The notes beneath the pieces were generated by a model. It was not told the origin of the DNA and made no database searches. It saw only the letters and a program-made list of their open reading frames with translations. Shown here in pieces: positions 35,416-45,052 of a DNA stretch of 64,000 bases. The translations under genes and the position numbers were made by a program. Position 1 is the stretch's first letter; each line of letters starts with the position of its first letter. The stretch is taken from assembly GCF_000278725.1 (NCBI RefSeq), contig NZ_ALCA01000111.1:1-64000 (forward strand), written 5' to 3'. Source of the DNA: Actinomyces sp. ICM47 (lineage in GTDB: Bacteria; Actinomycetota; Actinomycetes; Actinomycetales; Actinomycetaceae).

Positions 35416-35490
35416 GCCCAAATCGCAGACCACCTCACCCAGAACAGCCCATTTTTGCCGTTTTTCGGCGAGGTGGTCTGCACTTTGGGC
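35416..35490. repeat. 75-nt imperfect palindrome (MITE/REP-like)
   Basis: Arms 35416-35436 and 35470-35490 are 21 bases long and complementary at 19 positions (core CAGACCACCTC / GAGGTGGTCTG). The 33-nt centre contains a further small hairpin (GCCG-TTTTT-CGGC). No coding capacity. The size and symmetry fit a miniature palindromic element. Confidence 0.6.
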
Positions 35491-36286
35491 GGCATGCTCC
35501 TTATGAGTGCCGCGCGTGCTGGTGATGCGTCGATTCGATGCTTCTCATGCCACCACGACCCCCAAATCACCCAGACACCGGGTACCACAGGGCACGAGAT
35601 CGCAGCTCCAGTGCCCAACGGTGGCCAGGTCCAAAGCTGATACCCCGTGGCCACAGCGCAAACAACGAGTGGAGCACCAGACCGTGCGCGGACCCGACAT
35701 CTAGCGATGCAACACGGCAACACCACGTGTCCAATAGCCCCAAACCTTGGAATTGCAACAACGTTATTTCAAGGATCTCTCAGGTGGGTTCGACCAGCAC
35801 ATGCGTTCGTTAACCCATCTGCTGGCGGCTGGGTGGCCACGCCTAGGTTTCCCGGGTGTGTTTAGCACTGTATGGGGTGATGAATACCACTCGTAGTTGT
35901 GCGGGTGTTCTGGCTGTCCAACTTGGGTGCATGTGGCGAGCTTGAAGGGGGACTGGCTGACTGGTGTTTCTGCTGCACAATGGGCGAATATGACATGCGG
36001 CGCACTCGTGTGGGCCATCTTGTTTGATGGGTTGGTAAGGGCGTTTATTCCGGATAATCATCATCTGTGAGCGACTGAAAGGCTAAAATCCTATCAGTCG
36101 GTTAGTACAGTCAAATAGGTGTGCCCGGTCGTTGATCATTCGTGCTGGTCGCGCGTCGGCACCCGCCGTTTCGACACGCCCGAACTTTCAAAATTGACAC
36201 TAGCAATATAAATGGCGTAAATACACGGATAAAACGCCTTACGAATCCTAATTTTGGGGGTTGTGGGACGGTGTTTGAACCGTATC

Positions 36287-36317
36287 TTGACCTAATTACA
36301 GGGTAATGGCCTACACT
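36287..36317 (+). promoter_or_regulatory. Predicted promoter of the LAxTG surface protein gene
   Basis: TTGACC (36287-36292) and TACACT (36312-36317) separated by 19 nt, about 50 bases ahead of the start codon. Confidence 0.45.
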
Positions 36318-36367
36318 GACGGGGTGTGAAGCGACATCGTCGCGCATCCCGTTGACAGGAGTTTTCT

Positions 36368-38032
36368 ATGGTTGCGTTGAAGCACCGTCACTTTGGTGCC
36401 CTTCTTGCCATATGTGCACTGGTATTGAGTTTCTTTGGCGTCACACAAATCGTCTCCGCGTCGGTCCCTGCACATGCCGACGCGCCGGCCTGTCCAGCAC
36501 CGGTGATGAATGTGAGCGACAAGGTTACCTTGGACTGGGACAACGCCCAGCTTGTTGATCACGCGGGGCACGAGGTCCACGCCGTGGGAGACTGGTGGGA
36601 TCTGGGAGTGAAACTTCCTTGGCAGACCGAGGGACGCGTGAAGGCCGGTGACTATTTCACCTACAACGCGAATGTCGTCAATCAGGCGACGGGCGAGACC
36701 GTTCTGCGCCCGAATGTTGCGCGTGCCTTTACGGTGTACTCCCACGACAACGTCGCCGTCGGCTGCGGAACCTGGGCCACTGATGGGACGGTGACCGTCA
36801 TCTTTAACGACAAGGTCGAATCCGCTGCGCAGTGGTACGGCACGGTCACGACGTATGGCCTGGCCAGCTATTCCGGCCCCGGGGGCGAGACCTACGTCGT
36901 CGAGATCGGTGGAAAGGCTACGCGTCATCTCGAGATGACGCGCCGTACCCCCGGTGAAGCCCGCTACCAGAAGGACGGCTGGATTAACCTGTCCGATTCT
37001 GAGGACGGCGATGAGAACAAAGCCATCATGTGGCGCGTCGTGCTGCCTGCGGGTGACACGGCTGTGACGGGTGCATCCATTGTCGACGAGGCACCCGCCG
37101 ACTCCAGCTGGAGCTTTGACTGCGACACGGTCAACGAGTACACGAAGACTCACACCTACCTCGTGACCGACCCGACCACCTCTGAGGGCCTGCGCCGTGA
37201 CAAGGACACGTCCAATGGCGCATTCGGTGCGGCTGCTCAGATCCAGTGCACGCCCACCAAGGTGACGGTCGCGCTCGGCGAGATCCCCGCCAATCAGTCG
37301 GCGATCATCCTGCTGCCGGCCCGCGTTGAGGGGGCTAAGCGAGCCAGTGATGTCGTTGGCGAGTTTTCCAACACCGTGACCTACAACGTTCCCGGCGAGA
37401 GGGTCGACCCGATTACGAAGGTGCTGCGCTACGGTGCGGTCGCAGACGCCAACGCTCACCAGACGTTCTCGGTGACGAAGAAGGTTGAGGGTGACCTGCC
37501 GGAAGCTGCGAAGGACCTCGACTATACGCTGGAGATCACGCTGAAGAACACCGCTGACCCCACGGTGGACAAGACCTTCAAGGCGACCATCAAGGCTGGC
37601 GAAACCTACACCTACCCTGCGCCACTGCCGCCGGGCACCGAGGTGACCGTGTCCGAGGGGGATCTGCCCGAGGCTGCCGAGATCACCTGGAATGATGCGG
37701 AGAGTCGTGTGTTTGAGACCGCCGATGGCGTCACGCTGGCAGCTGACAACCGAGAGGCGAGTTTCACACTGAGTGATGACCACATCTTCGCGCTCACCCT
37801 GACGAATACGCTGGCCCCCACGCCGTCGCCGACACCTTCGGAGACGCCCTCCACCCCGGCCCCGACCCCTTCGATGACGCCCTCCGCCCCGGCCCCGACT
37901 CCTTCGGTAACACCGTCGCCGACGCCGAACCTGGCGTCGACGGGTACCGACGCCGCTGGGCTGGGCGTGTTGGCGGGAATCGTCGCGTTCGCGGGTCTGT
38001 CGTTCGTGGCAGCCAAGCGTCGCCACCGCTGA
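36368..38032 (+). CDS. Sortase-anchored surface protein with LAxTG signal and DUF5979-like domain
   Basis: 554-residue surface protein exported by Sec and probably attached to the wall by a sortase. Signal peptide with a hydrophobic core at residues 9-30 and likely cleavage after AHA at residue 37. Residues about 40-370 form beta-rich extracellular domains; residues about 375-485 (FSVTKKVEGDLPE..., KTFKATIKAGETYTY) resemble the DUF5979/SpaA-like repeats of actinobacterial adhesins. A Pro/Thr/Ser spacer runs from about 477 to 520. Sorting signal LASTG at 522-526, a hydrophobic helix, then KRRHR. The LAxTG form suits class E sortases. CAGGAG six bases upstream of the ATG sets the start. No sortase gene is in the window. 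Adhesion is an inference. Confidence 0.82.
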   Translation: MVALKHRHFGALLAICALVLSFFGVTQIVSASVPAHADAPACPAPVMNVSDKVTLDWDNAQLVDHAGHEVHAVGDWWDLGVKLPWQTEGRVKAGDYFTYNANVVNQATGETVLRPNVARAFTVYSHDNVAVGCGTWATDGTVTVIFNDKVESAAQWYGTVTTYGLASYSGPGGETYVVEIGGKATRHLEMTRRTPGEARYQKDGWINLSDSEDGDENKAIMWRVVLPAGDTAVTGASIVDEAPADSSWSFDCDTVNEYTKTHTYLVTDPTTSEGLRRDKDTSNGAFGAAAQIQCTPTKVTVALGEIPANQSAIILLPARVEGAKRASDVVGEFSNTVTYNVPGERVDPITKVLRYGAVADANAHQTFSVTKKVEGDLPEAAKDLDYTLEITLKNTADPTVDKTFKATIKAGETYTYPAPLPPGTEVTVSEGDLPEAAEITWNDAESRVFETADGVTLAADNREASFTLSDDHIFALTLTNTLAPTPSPTPSETPSTPAPTPSMTPSAPAPTPSVTPSPTPNLASTGTDAAGLGVLAGIVAFAGLSFVAAKRRHR

Positions 38033-38059
38033 GTCTTGCGCGGCACGCGCACAACTGAC

Positions 38060-38092
38060 GTGGGTGGGAGGAGTAATGTTCCTCCCACCCAC
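38060..38092. terminator. Bidirectional terminator between surface protein and alpha-glucosidase
   Basis: Perfect 13-bp stem GTGGGTGGGAGGA with a 7-nt loop, between convergent stop codons. Confidence 0.65.
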
Positions 38093-38123
38093 TCGTGTCG
38101 GCGTCTTCAGTACCCGTCAGCGC

Positions 38124-39878
38124 TTAGCGTGCTGCCAGGTAGACGCGCGCTTCCCAGGGGGCCATGGACGAGGCCGGGGCCGGGTTCAGTGTTTCTTGCT
38201 CGGTGTCGGAGCAGGAATCCGCTGTGTTTCCCAGGTACAGGTTCCAGCGCGAAGAAGGGAAGGCCTCGTCGATGAGAGCGCCTGACGGGACGATTGCGCG
38301 TCCCGAGAGATTCACGGCAACGAGAACAGCGGACCCCTCGCAGGAGCGCTGATAGACGAACAGGGCAGGATCGCCAGCGTCGATACGTTCGAAGGAGCCG
38401 ACCGTCAGTGCCGGCACTCGGTGGCGTGCCTCGATGAGCGCGCGGTAGTACGCGTAAACGGAGGAGGGATCCTCCAGCTGTGCCTCGACGTTGATATGCG
38501 AGGCCGAGGCAGGCACGTCGATCCAAGGCGTTCCACTCGTGAACCCGGCGTTAGGGGAGGAATCCCATTGCATCGGGGTGCGTCCGTTGTCGCGCGAGAT
38601 AGCCGCCAGACCGGCGGGCACATCATCGCCGGTATGGGCGCGCAGGTAGTTCAGGGATTCGACGTCACGGAAATCGGTTGGTCGGGTGAACTGCCCGCCG
38701 AGCATGCCGATCTCTTGGCCCTGGTAGATGAAGGGTGTACCACGCTGCAGGAAATACGCGGTTGCCAGGGCGGTCGCAGACTCGAACCAGGCGTTCTGGG
38801 GATCCCCGAAGCGCGCCACCGCCCGCGGCTGGTCGTGATTTTCCAGGTACAGGGCGTTCCAGCCACGCTCGCCCAGGGTCTCCTGCCAGCGAGTCAGTAC
38901 GTCGGCCAACTCGCCGTCAGCCAGGGGACGTGGGGAAAACTTCCCGTTCTCCTGACCGAGGTTCACGTGCTCGAATTGGATGAGCATATTGAACTCGCGC
39001 CTGGCCGGATCACAGAACAGGAGGGCAGACTCGGGGGAGGCATTGGAAGCCTCGCCGACTGTGAACGTGCCGGGGTGGAGCGCGAACGTGCGCTCGTGCA
39101 TCTCCTGGAGGAACTCGTGCAGGCGAGGGCCATCAGCGAAGCACTCGTGACCGACACCGAAGGGAGCACGGGCGGGGCCTCCATCGGGCAGGCCCGGGCG
39201 CTTGGAGATAACGTCGATTGCGTCGACACGGAAGCCGTCGACACCGCGATCAAGCCACCAGTTCATCATGTCGTAGACCGCGTCGCGCACCTGCGGGTTT
39301 TCCCAGTTCAGATCCGGCTGCTCGCGGGCGAACAAGTGGAGGTAGTACTGGCCCGAGGTTGGGTCGTACTCCCAGGCAGAACCACCGAAGAAAGACTCCC
39401 AGTTCGTCGGCTCTGCGCCTGGCGTGCCCGGTTCGAGGCCCGGGCGCGGATCACGCCAGTAGTACCAGTCGCGGCGCGCAGACTCGCGCCCCGACGCCGA
39501 TTCAACGAACCACGGGTGCTCAATCGACGTGTGGTTGACTACCAGATCCATCACCACGCGCATACCCAGCTCGTGGGCGCGCGCAACGAGGGTGTCAAAG
39601 GCTGCCAGGTCGCCAAACAGTGGGTCAATGTCGCGGTAGTCGGAGATGTCGTAGCCGTTGTCGGCCTGCGGCGAGCGATAGATGGGGGAGATCCAGATGA
39701 TGTCGACCCCGAGGCGCGCCAGGTACTCGAGGCGACGGTAGATACCGTCGAGGTCTCCAATCCCGTCGCCGTTCGTGTCCTGGAAAGAGCGGGGGTACAC
39801 CTGGTAGAGGACCGCGTTCTTCCACCACGGGTCGGCATCAACACGAGCGGCGGGCAGAAGATCAGAGCGCAGGAACAT
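38124..39878 (-). CDS. GH13 alpha-glucosidase (oligo-1,6-glucosidase type)
   Basis: 584-residue cytoplasmic GH13 enzyme cleaving glucose from short alpha-glucans or isomalto-oligosaccharides. Barrel motifs: LVVNHTS, nucleophile Asp in GVDGFRVDAIDVISK, acid/base Glu in FTVGEASNA, and ALYLENHDQPRAVARFGD with the transition-state Asp. The short QxxDxNWxNP stretch (QPDLNWENP) is typical of the oligo-1,6-glucosidase/alpha-glucosidase subfamily. Its start overlaps by 17 bases the end of the GYQQ-repeat gene upstream. Trehalose- or sucrose-active relatives cannot be excluded. Confidence 0.88.
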   Translation of the reverse strand: MFLRSDLLPAARVDADPWWKNAVLYQVYPRSFQDTNGDGIGDLDGIYRRLEYLARLGVDIIWISPIYRSPQADNGYDISDYRDIDPLFGDLAAFDTLVARAHELGMRVVMDLVVNHTSIEHPWFVESASGRESARRDWYYWRDPRPGLEPGTPGAEPTNWESFFGGSAWEYDPTSGQYYLHLFAREQPDLNWENPQVRDAVYDMMNWWLDRGVDGFRVDAIDVISKRPGLPDGGPARAPFGVGHECFADGPRLHEFLQEMHERTFALHPGTFTVGEASNASPESALLFCDPARREFNMLIQFEHVNLGQENGKFSPRPLADGELADVLTRWQETLGERGWNALYLENHDQPRAVARFGDPQNAWFESATALATAYFLQRGTPFIYQGQEIGMLGGQFTRPTDFRDVESLNYLRAHTGDDVPAGLAAISRDNGRTPMQWDSSPNAGFTSGTPWIDVPASASHINVEAQLEDPSSVYAYYRALIEARHRVPALTVGSFERIDAGDPALFVYQRSCEGSAVLVAVNLSGRAIVPSGALIDEAFPSSRWNLYLGNTADSCSDTEQETLNPAPASSMAPWEARVYLAAR

Positions 39879-40446
39879 GGGATCCTGAGGAGGCAGTAGG
39901 CGTCGTGAAGGCGACGAATGGATGTATCTGCGTACTCGCTACGGCTTCCGATGTCGTCTGGTGAGAGGAACCCTCCGAGACAACAACTTCGGAAAAGAAG
40001 TAGTCCTTCAGCAGATAGCCGCACACCAGCGTAATGACGAAGACGCCAGCGATAATCGCAGCGATCATCATCTTTCTCGTAGTGTCACCCGAAGAATCAT
40101 CCATCGGTGCCATGGCGGGCCGAGGCTGCCTGGGCATGGGCGCGCCGTAGTGTTGCTGGCCGCCCTGCTGGTACCCGCGCTGCTGTGGGCCTGCTTGCTG
40201 ATAGCCGCCCTGCTGGGGTCGTGCCTGTTGGTATCCGCCCTGCTGGTATCCGCCCTGTTGGTATCCGCCCTGCTGGTAGCTACCTTGCTGAGGCTGTGCC
40301 TGCTGGTATCCGCCCTGCTGGTAGCCGCCTTGCTGAGGCTGTGCCTGCTGGTATCCGCCCTGCTGGTAGCCGCCTTGCTGCTGGTATCCGCCCATCGGCT
40401 GGCGCGGATACGGCTGGCGATTGTTGGGCGGGAATTGGGCACTCAT
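39862..40446 (-). CDS. GYQQ-repeat single-pass membrane protein
   Basis: 194-residue protein. Residues about 18-96 consist of roughly eleven xGYQQ units interleaved with AQPQQ, ARPQQ or AGPQQ, a low-complexity, Tyr/Gln-rich stretch of the prion-like type. One membrane helix lies near residues 125-147 (MMIAAIIAGVFVITLVCGYLL), followed by about 45 Ser/Thr-rich residues. The topology suggests a cytoplasmic repeat region and a short outer tail. Related repeat-plus-single-TM proteins occur in many actinobacteria without assigned function. The 3' end overlaps the alpha-glucosidase start by 17 bases. Repeat number may vary between strains. Confidence 0.7.
   Translation of the reverse strand: MSAQFPPNNRQPYPRQPMGGYQQQGGYQQGGYQQAQPQQGGYQQGGYQQAQPQQGSYQQGGYQQGGYQQGGYQQARPQQGGYQQAGPQQRGYQQGGQQHYGAPMPRQPRPAMAPMDDSSGDTTRKMMIAAIIAGVFVITLVCGYLLKDYFFSEVVVSEGSSHQTTSEAVASTQIHPFVAFTTPTASSGSHVPAL
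40182..40400. repeat. Tandem repeat DNA encoding GYQQ units
   Basis: 15-bp and 30-bp units (plus strand CTGCTGGTATCCGCC and variants) repeat about eleven times with interspersed GAGGCTGTGC blocks. Slippage-prone. Confidence 0.7.
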
Positions 40447-40505
40447 GATGGACTTTCGGGTAGGTGAGTCAAGTCTCAGGGATCGTTCTGTATCCTACCA
40501 GGCGC

Positions 40506-40511
40506 TAGGCT
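40506..40511 (+). promoter_or_regulatory. -10 element of the ATP-grasp gene
   Basis: TAGGCT six bases before the ATG at 40518, with no Shine-Dalgarno sequence. The same hexamer and spacing occur before the ABC ATPase gene at 57485. Confidence 0.45.
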
Positions 40512-40517
40512 GGTGGC

Positions 40518-41795
40518 ATGACGATTGACTACCTGACTCGGCCACGTCCGCTCTCTCCCCGCCAGGACATCCTTCCTGTGATCATCGGAGGGGACTTCGG
40601 CGTATACGGAATTGGCCGCTGTTTCAATGAAGCCTTCGGGTGCCGCTGCATCTGTGTGGGGTCCCAGCCGACCGAATCGATCACACGGTCACACTTTTTC
40701 GATGTCCGCCACGTGAGCGCACACGCCACCGACGCCCAGCTCCTCGACACGCTCATGATGATCGCGGGGGAGTTCCCCGACAAGAAACTCATCCTCATGG
40801 CGAACCATGACATCTTCTCCGCGTTCGTGGCCCGCAACATGGACAAGCTTTCGCGCCACTACGCGCTGCCCTTCCCGAACCTGGAGGTCATGGAGAGGCT
40901 CACTGACAAGGCAGAGTTCGCGCGCGCCTGCGAGCGCGCCGGCATCGACACGCCCGGTACGGTCGAGGTGGACTTCTCCAACGCCACGGACGAGGCCTGG
41001 GCGGCCCCGGAGATCCCCTTTACGTTCCCCGTGGTGGCCAAGGCCGCTAACGGCGAACCCTACGACGTCCTCGAGTTTGAGGGAAAGCGCAAGATCTGGT
41101 TCATCGACACGCCTGAGGAACTGACTCAGCTCTGGAAGACTCTGAAGGATGCGGGCTTCCGCGACACGTTCCTCGTCCAGGAACTGATCCCCGGGGACAA
41201 CACCGCGATGCGTTCGATCACCGCCTACGTGGATTCGCGCGGTGAAGTCACGCTCATCGGCTCGGCCCGCGTGCTCCTCGAAGACCACGCTCCGACTATG
41301 ATCGGTAACCCTGTCGCCATGATCACTGAGAACTTCCCTACGCTGTGGAAGGACGCCTGCACGCTCCTCACCGAGAACGGCTACCGTGGGTTCGCGAACT
41401 TCGATGTCAAGATCGACCCGCGCGATGGACGCGCCGTTTTCTTCGAGGTTAACCCCCGTATTGGCCGTAACAACTGGTACATGGCCGCCGCCGGTGCCAA
41501 CCCCATGATCCCGATGGTTGCTGACCTCATCGACGGCCAGGCCTGCGAGCAGACGCAGGCCAAGGACGAGATCCTCTACACGCTGGTTCCCGACTCGCTG
41601 CTCCTGCGCTACATCATCGACACCGATCTGCGTGCGCGCGTCAAGCGCATCATCCGCGAGGGACGCCGCTTCGACCTGCTCCTGAACCCCACTGAGACGG
41701 ACCCGCGCCGTAACTTGACCGTGTGGCTTCAGAAGCAAAACCACCGCCGCAAGTTCGCGCGCTACTACCCGAAGCCCACCGAAACCTCGTACTGA
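40518..41795 (+). CDS. ATP-grasp carboxylate-amine ligase
   Basis: 425-residue ATP-grasp ligase joining a carboxylate to an amine via acyl-phosphate. N-terminal Rossmann-like part (LPVIIGGDFGVYGIGRCF), ATP-grasp core from about residue 125: PFTFPVVAKAANGEPYD (nucleotide-binding Lys), FLVQELIPGDN, GFANFDVKIDPRDG and FEVNPRIGRNNWYM (metal-binding Glu and Asn). The neighbouring gene encodes a FemAB-type transferase, so the pair may build the peptidoglycan interpeptide bridge (D-aspartate or D-glutamate ligases of the Aslfm type are ATP-grasp enzymes). That role is inferred from context only. Probably leaderless. Confidence 0.8.
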   Translation: MTIDYLTRPRPLSPRQDILPVIIGGDFGVYGIGRCFNEAFGCRCICVGSQPTESITRSHFFDVRHVSAHATDAQLLDTLMMIAGEFPDKKLILMANHDIFSAFVARNMDKLSRHYALPFPNLEVMERLTDKAEFARACERAGIDTPGTVEVDFSNATDEAWAAPEIPFTFPVVAKAANGEPYDVLEFEGKRKIWFIDTPEELTQLWKTLKDAGFRDTFLVQELIPGDNTAMRSITAYVDSRGEVTLIGSARVLLEDHAPTMIGNPVAMITENFPTLWKDACTLLTENGYRGFANFDVKIDPRDGRAVFFEVNPRIGRNNWYMAAAGANPMIPMVADLIDGQACEQTQAKDEILYTLVPDSLLLRYIIDTDLRARVKRIIREGRRFDLLLNPTETDPRRNLTVWLQKQNHRRKFARYYPKPTETSY

Positions 41796-41921
41796 GGCGG
41801 TCACCCGCCCCAAGGAACTGCACCCGAGACCCGGCCAGGACCTCGTCAACGGGGGAGCAGCCCCTGCTACACTGACCACCTACCTACACGCGACAGACAT
41901 TTAGAACAAACTGAGGACACC

Positions 41922-42947
41922 ATGACGACCACCTCACTCGTGCCCATCTCTCAAGAAGACAAGATTGCCGCAGTCTCCGGATTCCAGGACCGCTCCCTGC
42001 CGATCGAACAGACCTGCGTGTGGGAGACCTTCGAAAAGTCGCAGGGACACGGCGTGTGGGGACGCTACGCCTGGTACGAGGACGACACCAAGGTAGCCTT
42101 CATCACCCTCTACAAGTACACGGTGCGCGGCGTGCACTACCTGTGGGCCAAGTGGGGTCCTGCCTGGGTGAAGGAAGCCAGCCCGGAACGTGAGGCCGCG
42201 CTGCGCGCCGACCTGGTGCGCGAGATCAAGGAGCGGGACAAGTCCGTCGTCTTCGTGCGCCTGCACGCCATCTACCAGCACCCCGACCTGGTCATGCCGC
42301 TGCAGACCATCTCCTACGACCGCACCGTCGTTATCGACACCTCCGGCAAGACCGAGGACGCGATTCTGGCCACCATGCCCAAGTCCGGTAAGCGCTCGAT
42401 CCGCTCCGGCCTGAAGAAGGGCAAAGCCGAAGGCATCACCTTCCATGAGGACACAGCCAACGCCGCCGAGGTCATCGACGAGTACTACGCTGTCATGGAA
42501 GAGACCGCCGAGCGCGATGGTTTCCGTCCTCACCCCAAGGACTATTACATGAGCCTGCTCACGACTCTCGGCCCCAAGCACGCGCGCATCTTCTCGATGC
42601 GTGACGCCGACGGTAATATCCTGTGCTGGGACTTCTGTCTGGTTGAGGGCATTCGCGCACAGGCTGAATATGGTGCTTCCACGGAGGCCGGCCGACGCCT
42701 GCGCCAGCCCCCCGTTTTGGATTTCCTGGCAGCCGAATTCCTGGCGCGCGACGGCGTGCGCGAATTCGATCTTATGGGCGCGCACTCGCCGCGTTGCCCC
42801 GAACTCTACAGCGTCGGCAAGTACAAGAGTGCCTTTGCCTCGCACTTCACAGACGTGCCCGGCGGCTGGGATATGCCCATTAAGAAGAGCACCTATCGCG
42901 CCTTGAGTGCGGCCAAAGCCGTCAAGGACTGGCACGCCCGCTCCTGA
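41922..42947 (+). CDS. FemAB-family peptidyltransferase (peptidoglycan bridge)
   Basis: 341-residue FemABX-type transferase, which uses aminoacyl-tRNA to extend the peptide side chain of lipid II. Two GNAT-like halves with the family markers [10 protein letters not shown] near residue 71, [16 protein letters not shown] near 148-163 and the closing [20 protein letters not shown] segment. GAGGA five bases upstream of the ATG. Lies 126 bases after the ATP-grasp gene and 71 before thrS; both genes may be controlled separately. The residue added cannot be told from sequence. Confidence 0.85.
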   Translation: MTTTSLVPISQEDKIAAVSGFQDRSLPIEQTCVWETFEKSQGHGVWGRYAWYEDDTKVAFITLYKYTVRGVHYLWAKWGPAWVKEASPEREAALRADLVREIKERDKSVVFVRLHAIYQHPDLVMPLQTISYDRTVVIDTSGKTEDAILATMPKSGKRSIRSGLKKGKAEGITFHEDTANAAEVIDEYYAVMEETAERDGFRPHPKDYYMSLLTTLGPKHARIFSMRDADGNILCWDFCLVEGIRAQAEYGASTEAGRRLRQPPVLDFLAAEFLARDGVREFDLMGAHSPRCPELYSVGKYKSAFASHFTDVPGGWDMPIKKSTYRALSAAKAVKDWHARS

Positions 42948-43018
42948 ACGGCGGGGTCAGCAGGGATAGAATCCCACTAGCGACTAAAGCTCTCGAACGA
43001 ATCGAAAAAGGAGACACC

Positions 43019-45052
43019 GTGCCCGACATCTCGCTCGTCATCGACGGAGAAAACCAGACTGTACCAGCGGGGACCACGGGCACGACGTGGTTCGAAAAGT
43101 CCCGTGACGTCGTCGCCATTAAAGTTGACGGCACGCCGCGTGACCTCGCGACCCCCTTTGAGGAGGGCACGACCGTCGAGGCCATCACCCTGGCCAGCGA
43201 GGATGGCCTGAACATCCTGCGCCACAGCGCCACGCACGTGCTCGCGCAGGCTGTTCAGGACGTCTTCCCCGACGTGAACCTCGGCATCGGCCCGTTCATC
43301 ACCGATGGCTTCTACTACGACTTCGGCAACATCGACGCGGTGACCCCCGAGCTGCTGCGTGAACTCGAGAAGCGTATGAAGCGCATCGTCAAGGAAGGCC
43401 AGCGCTTCGTGCGCCGCGAGGTCTCCGAGGACGAGGCCGTGGTTGAGTTGGCCGAGCAGCCCTACAAGCTCGAGCTCGTCACCACGAAGGGAAAGGGTGC
43501 CGAGGGCGCCTCTGTCGAGGTTGGCGGCGCAACCCTCACCATGTACGACAACGTCCGCCGCGACGGTTCCGTTGCCTGGAAGGACCTGTGCCGCGGTCCC
43601 CACCTGCCCTCCACCAAGCTGATCGGCAACGGCTTCGCCTTGACCAAGGCCTCGGCCGCCTACTGGAAGGGCGACCAGTCGAACGACCAGCTCCAGCGCA
43701 TCTACGGCACCGCCTGGGCCTCCAAGGAGGACCTGGTGGCCTACCAGGAGCGTATCAAGGAAGCCGAGCGCCGCGACCACCGTCGCCTCGGAGCCGAGCT
43801 GGACCTGTACTCCTTCCCCGAGGAGATCGGCCCCGGCCTGGTCATCTTCCACCCCAAGGGCGGCATCCTGCGCCACGAGATCGAGTCCTACGTGACCGAT
43901 CGCCACAAGAAGGCCGGCTTCGACTTCGTGCACACCCCCGAGATCTCCAAGGGCGGACTCTTCCACACGTCGGGTCACCTGCCCTACTACGCGGACACGA
44001 TGTTCCCGCCCATGCTCGTGGACGAGGAACGCGACGCTGAGGGTAACGTCACCAAGGCGGGCCAGGAGTACTACCTCAAGGCCATGAACTGCCCGATGCA
44101 CAACCTCATCTTCCGCTCGCGCGGCCGCTCCTACCGCGAGCTGCCCCTGCGCTTCTACGAGCTGGGCCACGACTACCGCTACGAGAAGAGCGGCGTCGTT
44201 CACGGTCTGACGCGTATGCGCGGCTTCACGCAGGATGACTCGCACACGTACTGCACGCCCGAGCAGGCCTCCGAAGAAATCCGTAGCCAGATCGAGTTCT
44301 TCCTCTCGATCCTTTCCGCCTTCGGCCTGAAGGACTTCTACCTCGAGCTGTCCACGCGCGACGAGGACGGCAAGAAGAAGGACAAGTTCATCGGCTCGGA
44401 CGAGGATTGGGCGGCCGCCACCAAGGCTCTGGAGGACGCGTGTGCTGCGACCGGCCTTGACCTCGTTCCCGATCCGGGCGGTGCCGCCTTCTACGGCCCC
44501 AAGGTCTCCGTGCAGGTCAAGGACGCCATCGGTCGTACCTGGCAGATGTCGACGATCCAGTACGACTTCAACCAGCCCGAGCGCTTCGACCTGGAGTACA
44601 CGGCCGCCGACGGCACTCGTCAGCGCCCCGTCATGATCCATTCCGCGAAGCTGGGTTCCGTCGAGCGCTTCATCGGCGTTCTCACCGAGCACTACGCGGG
44701 CGCGTTCCCGGCGTGGCTCTCGCCCGTCCAGGTCCGCCTCATCCCTGTCGCGGAGGCCTTCGACGACTACGTCAAGGACGTTGCCGCCAAGCTGCGCGAG
44801 CGTGGCGTACGCGTCGAGACCGACCTGTCGGATGACCGCTTCGGTAAGAAGATCCGCAACGCCTCCAAGGACAAGATCCCCTTCACGCTCATCGCCGGCG
44901 GCGAGGACGTCGAGGCCGGGGCCGTGTCCTTCCGCCTGCGTGACGGCTCGCAGCATAACGGCGTCGCCGTTGATCGCGCCGTCGAGCTGATCGTCTCGCA
45001 CATCGAGCAGCGCAACAACGCCGACCAGATCGACGGCCTCGACGAGGCGTGA
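43019..45052 (+). CDS. thrS: Threonyl-tRNA synthetase
   Basis: 677-residue class II synthetase charging tRNA-Thr. TGS domain at the N terminus ([15 protein letters not shown]), editing domain with [15 protein letters not shown] (zinc/editing His), motif 1, motif 2 ([21 protein letters not shown]), zinc-binding Cys and His residues in [10 protein letters not shown], motif 3 ([15 protein letters not shown]), and an anticodon-binding domain from about residue 560. GTG start with AAGGAGA upstream. First gene of the PIM operon, whose next gene overlaps it by four bases. No T-box is visible in the 71-base leader. Confidence 0.95.
   Translation: MPDISLVIDGENQTVPAGTTGTTWFEKSRDVVAIKVDGTPRDLATPFEEGTTVEAITLASEDGLNILRHSATHVLAQAVQDVFPDVNLGIGPFITDGFYYDFGNIDAVTPELLRELEKRMKRIVKEGQRFVRREVSEDEAVVELAEQPYKLELVTTKGKGAEGASVEVGGATLTMYDNVRRDGSVAWKDLCRGPHLPSTKLIGNGFALTKASAAYWKGDQSNDQLQRIYGTAWASKEDLVAYQERIKEAERRDHRRLGAELDLYSFPEEIGPGLVIFHPKGGILRHEIESYVTDRHKKAGFDFVHTPEISKGGLFHTSGHLPYYADTMFPPMLVDEERDAEGNVTKAGQEYYLKAMNCPMHNLIFRSRGRSYRELPLRFYELGHDYRYEKSGVVHGLTRMRGFTQDDSHTYCTPEQASEEIRSQIEFFLSILSAFGLKDFYLELSTRDEDGKKKDKFIGSDEDWAAATKALEDACAATGLDLVPDPGGAAFYGPKVSVQVKDAIGRTWQMSTIQYDFNQPERFDLEYTAADGTRQRPVMIHSAKLGSVERFIGVLTEHYAGAFPAWLSPVQVRLIPVAEAFDDYVKDVAAKLRERGVRVETDLSDDRFGKKIRNASKDKIPFTLIAGGEDVEAGAVSFRLRDGSQHNGVAVDRAVELIVSHIEQRNNADQIDGLDEA

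Larger units (their letters stand above)
34788..36285. other. 1.5-kb repeat-rich region without a credible gene
   Basis: Downstream of the tRNA array. It holds degenerate dispersed repeats (see 34831-35405), several CACGTG-containing palindromic segments (35100-35255), a 75-nt palindrome (35416-35490), and a stretch from about 35760 to 36020 with fragmentary reading frames I cannot assign. Base composition is lower in GC than the housekeeping genes. Long open frames on the minus strand (for example 34914-35726) arise from the repeats, lack a ribosome binding site and show no family resemblance. The position next to tRNA genes fits an old integration or insertion site. Confidence 0.5.

Noticed and set aside
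34914-35726. 270-residue minus-strand open frame
   Set aside because: Low-complexity translation of the repeat family, no ribosome binding site, no family resemblance.
35764-36018. 84-residue minus-strand open frame
   Set aside because: No ribosome binding site and no recognisable family; possible remnant but unsupported.
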